A stretch of 64,000 nt of DNA. Source: Agelaius tricolor (Eukaryota > Chordata > Aves > Passeriformes > Icteridae). This document shows positions 35,869 to 50,200 of this stretch, piece by piece. The stretch's first letter is position 1; each line of letters begins with the position of its first letter. The stretch covers positions 10,018,501-10,082,500 of the forward strand of contig JALJCS010000012.1 of the NCBI GenBank assembly GCA_023055355.1, written 5' to 3'. The notes under the pieces are model-generated. The model made no database searches. It was given only the letters and a program-made list of their open reading frames with translations, and was not told the origin of the DNA. The position numbers and the translations under genes are program-made.

Positions 35869-38800
35869 AACTGCAGTGTATTTGCACAGACCAACCTCAG
35901 TTGCTCAAGCTGGATCCTTTGTAAGGAAGTTGAGAAGCTGAAGTTAAAACCTTCTGTTTTCTAGTTATGGATTTGGCTGAGGACAACACTGGCCAGGGGA
36001 CACAATGTGCTTATTAAATACTGAGGCAACATGGGGAACATGAGGAACAAACCCTTTAAATAAGGCAGCTACATTTAGACAGTAGGAGATGTATTACTGT
36101 CCTCTACTTGGAGTTATTTCAATTGTGCATAGCAAGAGTTGGAAAAGAGCCTGGACATCCAGAGTAGAGAATATAAAATCCCTCCAAAGTAACATACTTC
36201 TCTGGAAGCTTCATTAGCTTCTATAGAAAAAGGTATATACTCTTGTCCAAAGAGGTTCAGAATAGTGGTTGCCTGGAAAGCACAAGTAAGGAAAAGTTTC
36301 CACCCACAAAAGTAACCTAGCAAGTAAATACATCTTGAGGGAAATATATAACCACTCTCTTTTAAACTCAGAAAACACTTTCATTAGGCCTTCTGTGCTA
36401 ACTGCTATGAGAACTAAAGTGTAATTTCTGTTTCTGATTGAACATTCTTCCCCTGGAAAATACAAGCTCTCCAAAACTAGAATTTTCACCTTGAAATACT
36501 ATCCTAGTGTGGAGGAACATAGGAAAGGAAGGTTCATATCCCTTTCTATTTGTGTCAGTGCCCTGACTGTGAATTCACAGAGTTTCCCTTAGCATATAGA
36601 GGCTCTTGTGTCCATGGTGCAGTACTTGGCAGTAGAACACAATTAAGTTCAAGGTCAGATTAAATGGTTCATTTCCATACAGGAACAGGGCAAAAACTAC
36701 TCTCCTCTGTGGAAGGTTTATAGTGGTGAAAGCTTGCAGAGACAGAAAATGCATTTGAGAGGAAAATATCAGACCTTTGTGAGTCATGGTAAAGCACATC
36801 TGGTTACCAGAATTTTAAGTTCATTGTATTTTTTGTAAAAGGAAGCTATAATATTAACAGTAGACTTTATAGAGTCTGCCTCTTTCCTGCTGGAACTGTT
36901 TCATTTTGGGTAGATAATTAAATATTCACTGAGCCAAAGAGGACTACAAAGAAAGAGAGTTGTGAGCAGGAAAACCGAGGCAGAAAACTTCATTTCAAAA
37001 GAACATGTTAAAGGAGTCAGTTCCACTTCCATGAAAAATTTTTACAGTATTTTATCTTTTTTTTTAAACCAAAGAGTCAGCTTGGCTCTGAGGTTCTCAT
37101 CTAAAAGATTTACATTCTTGAAACTCAATAACCACAAACAAGGTAAAGAAACTAGAGGAGCAGAATAAATTTAGTCTTGGTACAATATTCAGTTCTGGTT
37201 ACCATAGCAGTATCTGCATTATTTTTCTGGACTTAAGGTAGATAGAGAAGGATCAGCTAGCTTCTCTTTTATTTTATATAAGTCTTTAACAAAGCTATGC
37301 TTGTTAAAATTATTTCATTCTGAATGCTCCATACACAACATTTCAAACTAAGAATAAAATTGTCCCCAATCTGCGGGGTAATTTGAATACAATGTAAAGC
37401 TAAAAAAACCCACTCCCTTTAATTACAAAGGGCAAAAAATAAAAATATTTTTAAAATTACTATAAGAGATGAAAAAACTCTATCTCTTTCAAAAATAAAT
37501 GCTTTGTTCAAGATTTTGCATATTTTCAAATTGCATTGTTTCCCTTCATGAATATTCCAGTGTGGGTCTCAAAGTCCTGGTATAGTGAATATGACAAGAT
37601 GTTCACACACTTTTTATGGAAAGGAAGAATGCCAAGAATACAGCTGAAGAGGCCAGATTTGTAACATGGCAGAAACAGTCTGGGAATTCCTGATTTCTGT
37701 CTTATTTATTGGCAGCCAATACCAGATTTCCAGCAGAAAAGACCATTCATCCAGAATTAAAACAGCCCTCCCTTAGCATCATGCTGAGAACAATTTTGTG
37801 GCCAGTAGAGGCAATGGTAATTCCTCAAAAGCTCCTCAGTACCTACATAGATCCTTGGGAGGCTTCCATTCATTGATGTTTATAAATACATGAAATTAAT
37901 GTTAGAAGGAAGACAGCTTTGTCTGGGAGCCTGTGCTGGCCACAGACCTCTCAGAGAGACACAGGACAGTAAGTTCAGAGGAAATCCTGCATGTTGGCAG
38001 GCAGAAAAGGGAAGAGAGAGTCAGAATCACAACACTGTAGGTCAGAAGGGGCATTCCAGAAACATAAGCCAGATATTTGGCATTGAAATACCAGGTAGGA
38101 AGAAGAGAGTGAAAAACAGTGAACCACATTTCCCTCTTAGCTCCCAGAATCATTTGGAGTTCCAGCAGTTCACTCCATTTGCTCTGGGAGTTTGCTCCCA
38201 GTAATAGCAATACCTGCCTTAGGATGCCCGCTGTTGGAATGTGCCAAGTGCTCTGCAGAGCACAGCAATATCTCTGTAGCTGCTTTCAGAGCTGGTAAAA
38301 TACAGCCTAAGACACAGAAGAGCTTTGCCTTACACACATGGGACAAGTTTCTGCAGCTGGAGATCAAGTTTGCTGAGCCAAACCAAGGGCTCTCTTCCCT
38401 TTGCCTGCATTCCTGTGAATTGCTTTGTGTGTAGAGAAAAAAGAAAAACATTGGCAGTGAGTTAAGCTACACTCCTGCCATGTACATGCAGCTTTGTGTG
38501 CATTTACAGGATGAACTAGAACTTATTGCAACAGGCTCACTCCAGGTTCAAAAAGATCAACAGATGCTCCTTTGTCTGGCACCAAATCCCTTCTCTGTCC
38601 CAGGCAGGATCAGTGTAATCTAAATCACTGCTCTGAGCTCCTCTGGAGTGAGGGGTTCTCCCTCAAGAACCAGACAGTTCAGAGACCCAAAGACCCAATC
38701 CTTGGATGGCCAAGGGACACCTTGGATTCCCTGTTGTTGTTTTCCTCTTGCAAGCCTAAGGCCTCCCTACAAATACATATTTCAAATCAAGCTTGAGGAG

Positions 38801-41800
38801 GAGTAGAAAAGCGATTTAAATATTACATTACAGTGTTTGGACTCTGGAACACTGAAATAAATCAGAAATGCCTTTAAGCAAAACAAAGCAAAAGAAGATG
38901 CTTAAGCCTTTCAATCACAGATAGCTTCTTACCCAGGTACTGGCACATTTTTTCTCATCCTGCCTTACCAGCAGCAGCAGGTCTATGGTTATTACATCTC
39001 CCTGCTTTCTGAGAGAAAATTATCTTTTGCCTTGACAGCTGAAAGAAAAAAAGCCTCTGAAAGAAATTTGATTCAATGTTAAACATTTTAGATGTCAATA
39101 TTATTTTGGAGTCCAATAAAAGGAAGTTAAAATACTTAATTTGACTCAAAATTAGATGCTTTACTTATAAATTTAGAGCTTCATTTACCTACTGATATTA
39201 CTTAAATCACACATTTAAATGACCTCTCAAATATTAAAATCAAATATTCTGTCAGCTCCAGAATGAAATATTAAGGCTAATGTCTTAGCATTCCCATTTC
39301 CTTTTCTTAAAGAAAATATTTACCAAAATGTAGGTTTGATTTCCCAGAAATTTTCAGACCTCTAACTATTTATTTAAAAGTTAGACCTGGTATGACAAAA
39401 TGAACAAATCATCATGTCATAAAAATGTGAACAGCTACAATCAGGCCAAACAAAAGAAAACAGGATGAGAAAAAGGAGTTTAATTTTACTGCTGATTTAT
39501 CTCAATCCTTGAGTTTCCTTCCTTCTTCCAAATCAATCAAACAGCAAAATATAAAAAGCAGCAGTAATGCACCTGAAAACAGTGAAGAGGATGTAGAATT
39601 TGCATACATGTTCCATGTCTGTAAATCTCAACAACCACCTTGAAAACATGAATTTTAAAGTGATAAGGAAATAGGGGTGATGATCTCAAAACAGTTGTGG
39701 TCTGTAAACCACAGTGAAGATTTTTCCGGAGTTGTCCTTGGTTTCAGAAACAACATAAATTTCAGGTGATTTTTAAGCTGACAGGAGGATGTTTTCCTCC
39801 CAGCTCTAAGCCTTTCGTTCATGACAATTCAGATACTGTCTCTAGAAATTTAAGTTTATGAAATGATTTTAATAACATAATATTGCCCAGAACAGAACAA
39901 AACTTAACATAAGAATATCTAGTGAGGCCCCATCTGTTCAAGGAAAGAATGCTAATGAAGACTGAAAAAGGCAATTGCACTTTTATTTTGTTTTTAGTTG
40001 CTCTTTTCATCTATTCATAAATTGCAAATGAGAGAACTGAAACTGTCAGTATATTACACTCATGTCCAAGACCTCCACAGCGAAGCATCCCACTTCTCCC
40101 TATGGGTCTTGACAGCTTTTAGGAAAACCCTCTTAGTATAATTCCCACACTAGCCCACTAATACTTTGCAATTTGGCTTCTGGCTTCCACCCCTGTCTCT
40201 CAGATGTCTTTGTCTGCTTGCCCACGTCAAACACAGCACATTTTGTAACACTAATTAGGACTGGACTGTTGCAACACAAAAATTGCATCTCCTCTAGGAG
40301 CTTTTCTATGCCCTAATAACAATTTGTTTAGCAGATTTTGACTGCCCAGCAGGAACATGTGGCCTTGGTTGGGGCTGGGGCTCTGAACTGACACACTGAG
40401 GCATCAGTCTCTGTACAATAGTCCTGAAAAGCCCTACTGGAGACAATTTTGTCTCTCTAGAGTGTCTTTCACTATAAGATCATCTTCTTTTCTCTTGTGT
40501 TCATTTAATGGAAATAAAGTTTCTACTCCTCATTAGAAGCAACATTTGCATTCAATTCACCCCCAGGTTTTTTATGTGTCCTTGCACCAAAACCAAGGGA
40601 AATACCAGAAGAATCCAGTGAGTATTTCAGTGCCATAAGGTCACAGAATAAAGAGAAGATGACAAAGCAACAATTTTATACTAACAGAAGCTCACTCTCA
40701 AGTTTTTCACATTAGTAATAATGCCAAATCTTTAAGTTTAACAAAATAGAGGCAGAGGAACAACGAATGGCTGTAAAGCTGTTGATTTGCAATTTAGAGG
40801 AAGGGTTCCCAACTCCAGTACAATTGGTGGAAGGCACATCAGCTCCTGCATAATAGCTGATCATCTGAAGCTATGCTGTGACCAACTTTGGGAGCTGCAG
40901 CTGCCTGTTCTCCTTTATACACTTTATTTCTATTGTCCACATAAACTACAAGCGGTGCCTGTCAGGAGCTCTCTTCCAGGAAGCTCTAAGGCCCAGCACA
41001 TCGGATTCCAGTCTTGGTGAAATTTGATAGAGGTTGCTCTAACTCAGACTACAGTAATAGTACACCACATTCACAAGGTTTTATGTTAATGAAATGGAAA
41101 AAAAAAAATTATTTGCCTGTCTTGATTTCAGCCCATGGCTTTGCCTCAAGCTAAAATACACGCTAAGTGAGCTTGAACTAATAATGTCATCTCTGTGATT
41201 GCTAATGATTTAATTAAATGACTATAGTTACATTCAAATAAATATCTGAATCTCATTTTCTGAAGTGCAAAAAACTATTTTAATTAAACCTGATTACAGA
41301 AGTCATCGAAGGAAGTATTCTCTTAGTACTTCTACAGTGAAATGGAATCCATTAATCACTTTGATCTTCACATTTGAAATACTACAAAAATAAGTGCCTG
41401 TAAAAGGAACTGTTGTCATGTTCTATAGAAATACATTGGTACAAAATCCTGTCTTAATGGGAAATTACAGATGGGAAATGAAAGGCTACTGAAGCTCAAA
41501 ATTCAATAGTGCCGTTTCTTCAAAAATATATCACTCACTATGCAAGTGAAATTACTCAGATTCTTTCCCAGACAATGGTAGATTTTCAGTTTTAGAAGAA
41601 AATTAACAATATTGTTTTGTTCTATGGTGGGGCTACATTTGCTGTGGGAATTACCACACTAAATTTACGTACAGTTGTGTTTGTCCTCAGCCAAAAAGTG
41701 GAATTAAAATAGTTTTCAGCATTCATAATTTTGATTTTTTAATAAGTAAGAAAAATTCCATTCCAGTTGAACCTCAGATTCAAATAAAAGCACACCTCAA

Positions 41801-43029
41801 TTTCAACAATTCAATTTTTTTTCATATGTAACAGGTTTTCAACATAAATAAATGCAACTGAAAATAAATTAATTTCTTTGACACATTGACCTAAATAGGC
41901 TTATTTCAGAAAGCAGAGGTTTCTACCAGGACTGATATGCCTCAGTGTATTAAAGTTACTAGAAAAACATAAGGCATGTGTTCTGGAACAGTTCAATTCT
42001 GCTGCAGCTGCTGGACTCCTTTTACTGCCATTAGAGGGTCTATGGAAAATAAGGCTTGTAAGAATTTAGTACTAAACCCTTCCAAAGTTGGCCAGTATAA
42101 ATCTTTAGCTTCTGTATAGTCTCCTTCCTCCAGGATAATTCCTGCAGAGGAAGGCCTAGAGAGCTGTGTAGAATTGCTATTAGTTAGGAAAAAATAAAAA
42201 GTTTTATTCAGTTATATATAATGGATAATTTCTGAACATCTTGCCCAAAGATATTTAAGTCTGGACTGCTGCAACCATGACCTGGCTGTGTCCTGAGCTT
42301 TGTCATCACATCACCCTGTGGTTTCTATTCCCCTGTCATAACCTGCTTGCCTGAATTTTGAGTGCTCTTGCAGTCCTGTACATGTTATGGTTTCCAGTCT
42401 GGAAGATTCCATTCCCCCCATGTAACTAAAGCAAAGATGCTTCTGTTTCTTGAATTTTGCTAAAATTTTCTACAAAAATATATTTCCACAGCTACAGACC
42501 ATGGCTAAGTGCTAGATAGTCACACTGCATCTTAAATGTGTACCTCTAAAGGTACAGTCACTGTAAGCTCTTCACATTTTTAACAAGCTGCTGACAAGCT
42601 TAATTTTCTGCAAATCCAGCCAGTAGAATATTCTTTGAGAAAAAAAAATAAGGCTTTCTTACATGCTATAAAATTGAATCTGAGTTTTCAAACTTGTGGG
42701 GCAAGATCTCAGTTGATATAAATCCCTTCTGTTCACCCCAGTCTAGACAATTCAATTTAGGCTGCCTAAGAATCCAGAGCAGGGCTTCCTTCTCTGATTA
42801 ACAGCTATCAGATGATGTCCTGCAGAAGGACTGATATGTTCCTACTATCGTTCCCTTTCTTTTTGTATCTCCCATTTGCAATCTCCATTGCCATATTCCT
42901 TCCAACAATAAGATTCTACTTTAATTTCCTGTACATTGCCTGCTACACCTGGATTACACATTGCAGCTATGAAAGCTAGAAAATATCTAATTAAAGAGAT
43001 TGGTAAAGGAGACTTGTGATTACATCTTG
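35869..43029. other. Intergenic DNA, no recognised feature
   Basis: This is AT-rich flank with many short homopolymer runs. A segment at about 41165-41260 is rich in TAAT/ATTA homeodomain-type cores and could be a conserved non-coding element, which cannot be tested here. No exon or RNA gene was recognised. Confidence 0.45.
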
Positions 43030-43900
43030 AGTTCTGGTTTTGTGCCTTTTCTAGTCTAACTGGGTGTGGTGGTGCATTTCCCCCATCCTCCTCTCTCAGG
43101 CTGCTCTATGGTCTCAGGAATCCTCCTTAGGCCTGTCCTTGGCTAATGGCCCCATGGCAGTTAAACTCCCCTGGAGCTTATCAGGAACAGTGGCTGCAGC
43201 AGGAACTTTTGTTGCCAAACCAAGGAAAGGGACAAGAGATAAGCAGTCATCCCTGGGCAGCCTTGGAACATGACTTGCCTGAACCATAGCCCAAGGAGAA
43301 CAATACTATTGTTACTGGACTTTTGAAAAATTCCAGTAATTACTGTATTGGGTTACAGCCAGGATGGACATTGATGACTAACGCCATTCACCCTGCACCC
43401 TCCTAAGCAGTGGTGCTGAGTGAGGCCCTTGGGACTCCCTGGGGGCTGTGGCAGCATGTCCCCAAGTGGGGCAGCTCAGCTCACCAGCTGTCACCTTTGC
43501 AATGCTCGAGGGCCACCTCGAAATCTGCCAAAGGGCCTGAGCTGTGACCCCCATGGTGGAGGCTCACCCCTTGTCTGCTGAGAAAGGCAAAGGCATCCCA
43601 AGTGTTGCACTGAATGTGAGGGGAATTTCAGCAGGTACCTCTGCACATCTGCACGTACACACCCTGTGTGTGTGTGTTTTCAGGTGTGAACTGACTGAAA
43701 TACTCCACAGCAAGCAGGGTGGGAAGGTTGCCATCTCAGATCTAGAGTTACTGCTGTGTTTTAGCAAATCCAATTAGGTCAGCCATTGATTAGGGGCTGT
43801 TAAATGCTTTTAATGTAAGCTGTTGACCAAGTTGGAGGCTGAGTTTGGGCTCAGCCTTGCTTGGGCTCCATCAGGAGCATAGAAAGCAAGGGGGACTATT
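43030..43900. other. GC-richer patch, unidentified
   Basis: Base composition is clearly higher in G+C than in the surroundings, with a short TG run near 43665. There is no CpG clustering, splice pattern or recognised protein. Open frames of 70-77 codons overlap on both strands. It may be an old GC-rich repeat or neutral variation. Confidence 0.35.
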
Positions 43901-46900
43901 CTGAACCTTATGACCCAATGTGAGGGTCTCCCTCACCTGACTGCATCCTCAACCTTTGTGTCCCTACCCCTCTGCATCCTTACCCTGTTGTGTTCCCTGT
44001 CTCTGAAAATAATTCTAAACACATTCTAATCTGAATTTCCTCTGCATGCTTCATCCATGCAGTAATAGAGTGAACTGTGCTGTCAAACTTCATTGTGTTA
44101 TATTTCCACAAATTTCTATTAAACCCGCTTTTGCTAATAGCTTTGATGATGATGCTTTAAGCAACCTAAACCACTCATTTGTGACACTAGACCCCATTGA
44201 TAACACTCCTGGCAAATATTTAAACCTTTCCAAGTACCTAGTTAATATTTATACTAGACAACACATGGTAATCAGACAATTAAAATCCAAAAAGAGAAGA
44301 GACTCTCTGACAAACACAATCAAACCTCTCTAGACATAGATCTCCTTCTATGTCTCCTCTACTGACATCACCAAGTGAAGCTGACAGATATAATAGCACA
44401 CTAAAATCACATAATTTTTAATCTTATTTTAGGAATTTTATGTAATCTGCTGGCTGGTGTGTATTGAAATAAGAAGTGATAAGAAACAGCACAAACCAAG
44501 GCACCCTCTTACAGACAGCATCTTACTGACAAGCTATTTTAACCTTTTCCTGCATTTCTCTACTACTCTGTTGCCAGCTGTCAGAAGACATGGCAGAAGA
44601 TGCATCTAAACATTCCAGGGCCCTCTGGTGACATTTCCATTATCCTGAATCTCCTCTTGACAAAAGTTGATGAGCCACTTCACTTCCATCCAACCCAAAC
44701 TAACTTCTGACACTGCTGGAATTCTGAATTTTTTTTCTCTTGTCCATGCTGTGCCTTTACATGGAATCTTGTTAATTAAATCATCTCAATAAAAAAAAAG
44801 TTTTAAAAATTACAGGTTTGGCCCTTCCCACCACAGACTGAAAAGCCATCTGATGTTCATTAGCATGCAGCATGTGTTACTTTGAGCTGGCTGGGAGGTT
44901 GATGGAGTTGACTTGAATGCCATACTGGTACTCACATTGGCAGATCTCCAGCTCCTCTTTGCCACCTGCAAACCACATCCTCCCTCAAACAGGATGCTCA
45001 TTTCACCATTGCCTGTGGCAACACCAGCTTCTGAACAAACTCCTGTTTTCCCTTATTTTTCAGGTATAGGAAGTGCTCAAACACAAAAGTAAGGCCTTTG
45101 TAGAGCTTTCCAGATACATGGCTTTGAGCTGTTGAAAAGTTTACCCTTCATTTGACTCAGTGCAGTCTCTTTGTCCTTTTTGAACAAGTCAGTTTTGAAT
45201 TTACTTTTAACTATATTTCAGTACAAGTATGGCTATAGGTCTTCAGTCAGCCTACACAGGAGAGTCAGTGCTTCATCTTGAATTGTGGGTTGAAGAAGCT
45301 CTTTAAGAAAATGATTCATTTACTGAATGATACAGATTCAGGTCAGCCAAAGTGATTGGAAAACTGAATTGGTGAACTGTTTTGAAATTAATGGGGAGAA
45401 GGAATATGAAAAATATTTAGGAAATAAAATTAATGAGTATATGGCAGCATAGTCTGAAAAGCTTTCACAGAGATAATAGAGAATATTCCAAACCAATTCT
45501 AAGACTGATATTTTAAGGGTTTTCTGTTGTTTATCACATGATTTCAGTTCTAAAGACATTTGTTGCAAATTACTAAAATGGCAGTTCAGCTAGAGATGTT
45601 GCTGCATTACTGCTTTGCAAGATTTTTTGTGACTGATAAATTCTTCCTCTTAGAGGACAGTGGAATAACCTCTATAATTCAATTAGCCTTAACAAAATAG
45701 CTGCCTGGAATTAGAAAGAGCTACCTGAATCTCAAGTTTAAGCAACTCTTTATAGGCTAGCACTGCACTATCAGGTTAGTTTAACAAGCAATTATAATTA
45801 TTGGGAGACCAGTGTCTCTATTAAAAGATCAGGGAAGAACCACTACAGCTCCAGCTATGAATAGAATTGGACATTTAATGAAATGTGTCTACCCAGTGTT
45901 CTTTTCCCTTTTTAACAAATTCATTTTAGAATTAGAATGCAGGACAGCAGTGCACTCAGAGATATTTCAGGGAGAAAGATGACTGGTTTTTGCTAAGTTT
46001 ATTTATATCTTTTTGAAATCTGACGCTACGATTAACAACCTCTAGGAGTAAAAGTACAAAAAAATTAAAAGTTATTATTACAACTATTTATGTACAGCAC
46101 AACTTAAGTTTTAAAAAATTGGGACTAAGTTGATTATTCATTCTGTATTTGAACACTCAGGTAATTTGAAAAGGTGGAAAGCTCCCAGGAGCAGTAATTT
46201 ACATATCTCCCTGAAATCTACTGTTTCTAATTTTAGACTCACAATTCAGAAGTGCTACACCCTTCTAGAAATTACATGTACTGGAGAAGCCTTGACCATT
46301 TTCAAATCTTTAGAGGAAGAATTCTAACACTGAGATTGCTGTCTGCAGCAAACCAGAGCTCTGGCAAGGCCCTGTAGCTGAATAACCATGATTCTTAATT
46401 AGTATTTACACAAAGGTTCTTAGAATTTCTTCTCAGATCTGAGTCTTTAATCAAATATAAAGGAAACAAGCATAAATTCTCTGAGGAAAATGAATGATTT
46501 ACTGTATCTAAATTATGTGAGAGGAAAGTTAATTCATCCCTGGAATACAGTGATATATCTTTGGTGGAACTCACTACTTCCAAATGAGCAGGAAGAAACA
46601 GAAAGGATTGAAGAATATGAAAGACAGAGTGCTGTAACCATTTGTTAACCTAAGTCAATAAAAAAAATTTATCTGTGGTCCATATCTAAGGCTAGGCTTG
46701 ACTCCCTCGAAATGGAGAGGAAGGGATTACAAATTTGGGTACAGATTTCTGTATCCCAGATTAAAGGCAAGTTGCTTTTCAATAGAGCATATTCTGTAGC
46801 AAGGGCCAGTTTCCCATCTTCACTGTGATCCCATTGCTAATATGCATATTAGTAAGCATGAAGAATTGTACTGGTCTCTCACATGGTGGAAATAATTATT

Positions 46901-46925
46901 TTCTTATTTGAAATAGGTAAAATAT
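43901..46925. other. Intergenic DNA, no recognised feature
   Basis: This is AT-rich sequence. A small inverted repeat (AGACATA...TATGTCT) occurs near 44333-44357. No gene or named repeat was recognised. Confidence 0.45.
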
Positions 46926-47270
46926 TTATGGCTTGTTTGATTGTAGTTTTCTTGGTGAAGTAGCTATAGCAGATGATCTGCTACTACCACTTTCACACAC
47001 AGATATTTTTGAAATCAGCTCTGGCTTCAGCAGGAGCTGCAGGACACAACATCTTAATGCCCATGGTGACAGCCACCATGGGAGAGGACCCCCAGGCTCC
47101 ATCAGCAGACAGAGAAGGCAGCAGGGATCAGGCAGAGCAGCCACAGCCATGGCTGTGGGCTGGGGACCTGAGCTCTCTCAGACACCCCCAGGCTGCTGAC
47201 CTGGAGTGAGGGCTCAGCTCTGACTCCAGCCCAGCTGGGAAATCACAGCCCTGCTGCAGACCTGCAGCTT
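46926..47270. other. GC-richer patch, unidentified
   Basis: This is an island of G+C-rich, CpG-poor sequence in AT-rich flank. Frames of 74-88 codons are open on both strands here, with low-complexity residues and no known domain. I see no promoter or splice context to support a gene. Confidence 0.35.
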
Positions 47271-50200
47271 GCCATGGACCTGCACATATACACAGAAGAG
47301 AAGGAAAGATCCAGCTATAGAAATTGTAAAAAAAGAAATGGCTTTTATGTACAAGTTTTAAATGACATCTGCAAATGTTTTTAATCAGGCTAACTGAATG
47401 AACTTGCTATATATTCTCTTGGAAGGATGCTTTTAAAGTAATCTAATAGTGTAAAATAATGTTCAGCTTTCCTGAACAAAACTAATCTAAAAGCTGCCAA
47501 ATATGTCACTCAATAAGCACTTTGTGGAGCCTATAAATGGGCTTATTAAAAATAAAAAAATCTCTTATTTTGAGCCAGTAGTATAAACTCCAGGCTAAAT
47601 TCAAGAACAAATATAAGAAACAAATCAAATTTTCTTTTAGCTATCTTCATATACTTAGTGATGACAAAATAAATTGTCATTCAATCTAAATTCAGCAATT
47701 ATGTAATGTGAGACAAAAAAAGCCCTCAGCAAAAACCAAAACCTGCAGCAGATCTGTGCAGACCTTGAATTAAGCCTCTGCACTTTGTGCTGGAATGGAT
47801 TAATAAATGTTTCCATGTTCTGATCTGCTGGCAGAACTATGGACTAAATGTTGAGCATTAGACAAATGCTCAACAACAACAAAAAAAAAAGTTGAAATTC
47901 ACTAATTGCTTACCAAGTTAATGGATATTTATAGCTTAATGCTGCCCTTAATTAATTTAAGCCCAAACAAAGTGAAATCGAAATTTTACTGATGTGTATA
48001 CTGACTTGAGGCATAAACTTATGACAAATGCCACCTGATACTTAAAACAATGCTAGACAGAAAAGTCTCAGTATAACCTTTCCAAAGTCACAGCACTGTT
48101 AATAATTGCAGCTGATCCTAACATAAGCTTTCTACACCTGTGGGCAGCATTTTCCCACCACCAAGTCAATTTCCCAAAGAAACATTACTTTTGGTGTAGA
48201 CAAGCATTAAAGAATAAATCAGGCTGTGAAGAGTCCTACTAAGCTGGACACATGGGAATGAAATACCTGGTCACACCAGACAGAAATTACTGTGGCAGAA
48301 TGGAAAAGAAGGTGGCAAAAGCAGAGGACTCCAAAGGAGTATGGCACAAATCAGATGAAAATAGAGCACCCTGGTGTGTCCTCGAGGATGGGGCTGGGGA
48401 GAAAGGTGGAGGGCAATTCAGTTGAGTGATGTTTTTGTCTTCTGATCAAATTATGAAAAAGAATGAACCACAAAGTTTAACAGATCCCTTTTTTCCATAA
48501 CTGAGTTACAACATGCTCCTTTCTGCTTTGTCTTTCACTTCTCCCCAGTGCTTTAAATGACCTACTAACTCAGGTTTAGATCTGCTGGGAAGGCTGGATA
48601 AAGTAATATCTCTGCACAACAACTTTTTTCCTCTGTCTTGTTACAAAAGCAGAAATGATAAAACCTATCTTCATATTTGAAACCATATTATAACAAAAAT
48701 GCTACATAAATTAACAAGGGGGTCCTTTCATTTGTAAATAAAATCAATTAAAAATTACTGAACAACACAATACAACTGCAAGATGCTTTTCTTGCTTGAA
48801 GTGATTGACTTGTTTGATGGATTTTTTTTCTGCCTTAACTAAGGCAAAATTATGTCTGTGATGCATTGGAATATTTTGCATACTGCTTTGAAAAAAAGAA
48901 AGCCTTAAGGAATTGCATGACATAGTGTTACCCGAGGATTTTTATTTTGTTTCTTGTATAGGAAAAGAACTAGGCTGCCATCCAGTTATCTATCAACAGG
49001 ATTCCTTGCGGATTTAACATCTGGTGTATAGAAGAATCACAATTTTGAGCATACTAGTTAAGAGCTTTTGTTTTGGATCATCTTATATTTGCAGACATAG
49101 AACTGTTCCACATGTACACCAAGAAACACACCTTACCTAACCTGTGTTTTGAAATTACTGTTATTAAATTCTGTGAAAAAACATTGTCCTTTACCACCCA
49201 AAGGAATACAATCACAGTGAACAAATTTGCATCTGCTGTTGCTCTGTGTTAGCAGAGCCAAACAAAAGAAGAAAGCATTAATATTCATTTGTTTTTATTT
49301 AGCTCAGAAAAGAGTCTGACATTGTTAAAGAAAGAGACGCTGGGCTAATGAAATCCATAAATAGATTTGATGACATGTGGGAGGAAATCAGCTGGAGCAG
49401 TAAGTGAGGAAAAAAGAATGTGGTTCTTGAATTTTTCACAGATGAGAAAATCCCATCTGATATTAGGAAACAAGTCTGTGTACTTGCTTTTTTCATTCTT
49501 TTTTTTTTTTTTTGGTAAGAAAAATCTAGCATATGTTTATAATGACAAGAGATAAACTTAATTTGCTTCTATAAAAATGGTAGCAGTATCCTGTATTTCT
49601 GTGCATTAAAACTTGCAGTACCAGCATAATTAGTTTACCTGATAGTCACTGCCATGGTATAAAAGTCGCTCTGGAAACTCACAATACGTTCTCATTGTTT
49701 TTTGTATGTCCAAGTGTGGTCCTTTGTGACATTTGGAGATTTAAGTTTTTTTGTTTCACTTTTCTGGCTCTTACTCCAGAGCTATTCATATCCAAGATCA
49801 CTAGAACCATGCAGGCAGAAAACGTTACACTATCCAGATTTTCTTCTTGGTCTAGACCCCATACAAATTTTCTCAATACTTTATTATTATATGCATGACA
49901 TCTGGCCTTTAATGCCTTTTATTTCTAGGATTTAGTTGTCAGGCAGTTTGAATGATTATTTCCTGGTCTCTTGCAGCACTCAATTAAGTTTCATCCTTGA
50001 CAGCCTTTGAAAAGTTACTCTGCTCTGCCTGAACAGAAACTTCACAATCTCAGACTCCATTAGAATTCTCTTGCTGAGAGGCTCAGTGGTGTCCCACACA
50101 GTTTTCACTTCAGCTTAATACAGCTGGAAAGCAGCCAGGTAACTTGAAAACCACATTTCACTATTTCCGTTTCTTTATAGTCCCTGGCTGCAGGATTAGC

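Noticed and set aside
37865..37985. CR1-like 3' fragment (TTTATAAATACATGAAA then GAAGACAGCTTTGT)
   Set aside because: There is resemblance over two short blocks only; not enough to separate it from chance without alignment.
49499..49513. Poly-T as the tail of a processed pseudogene
   Set aside because: There is no coding-like sequence or target duplication next to it; the same holds for T12 at 22942 and T13 at 57508.
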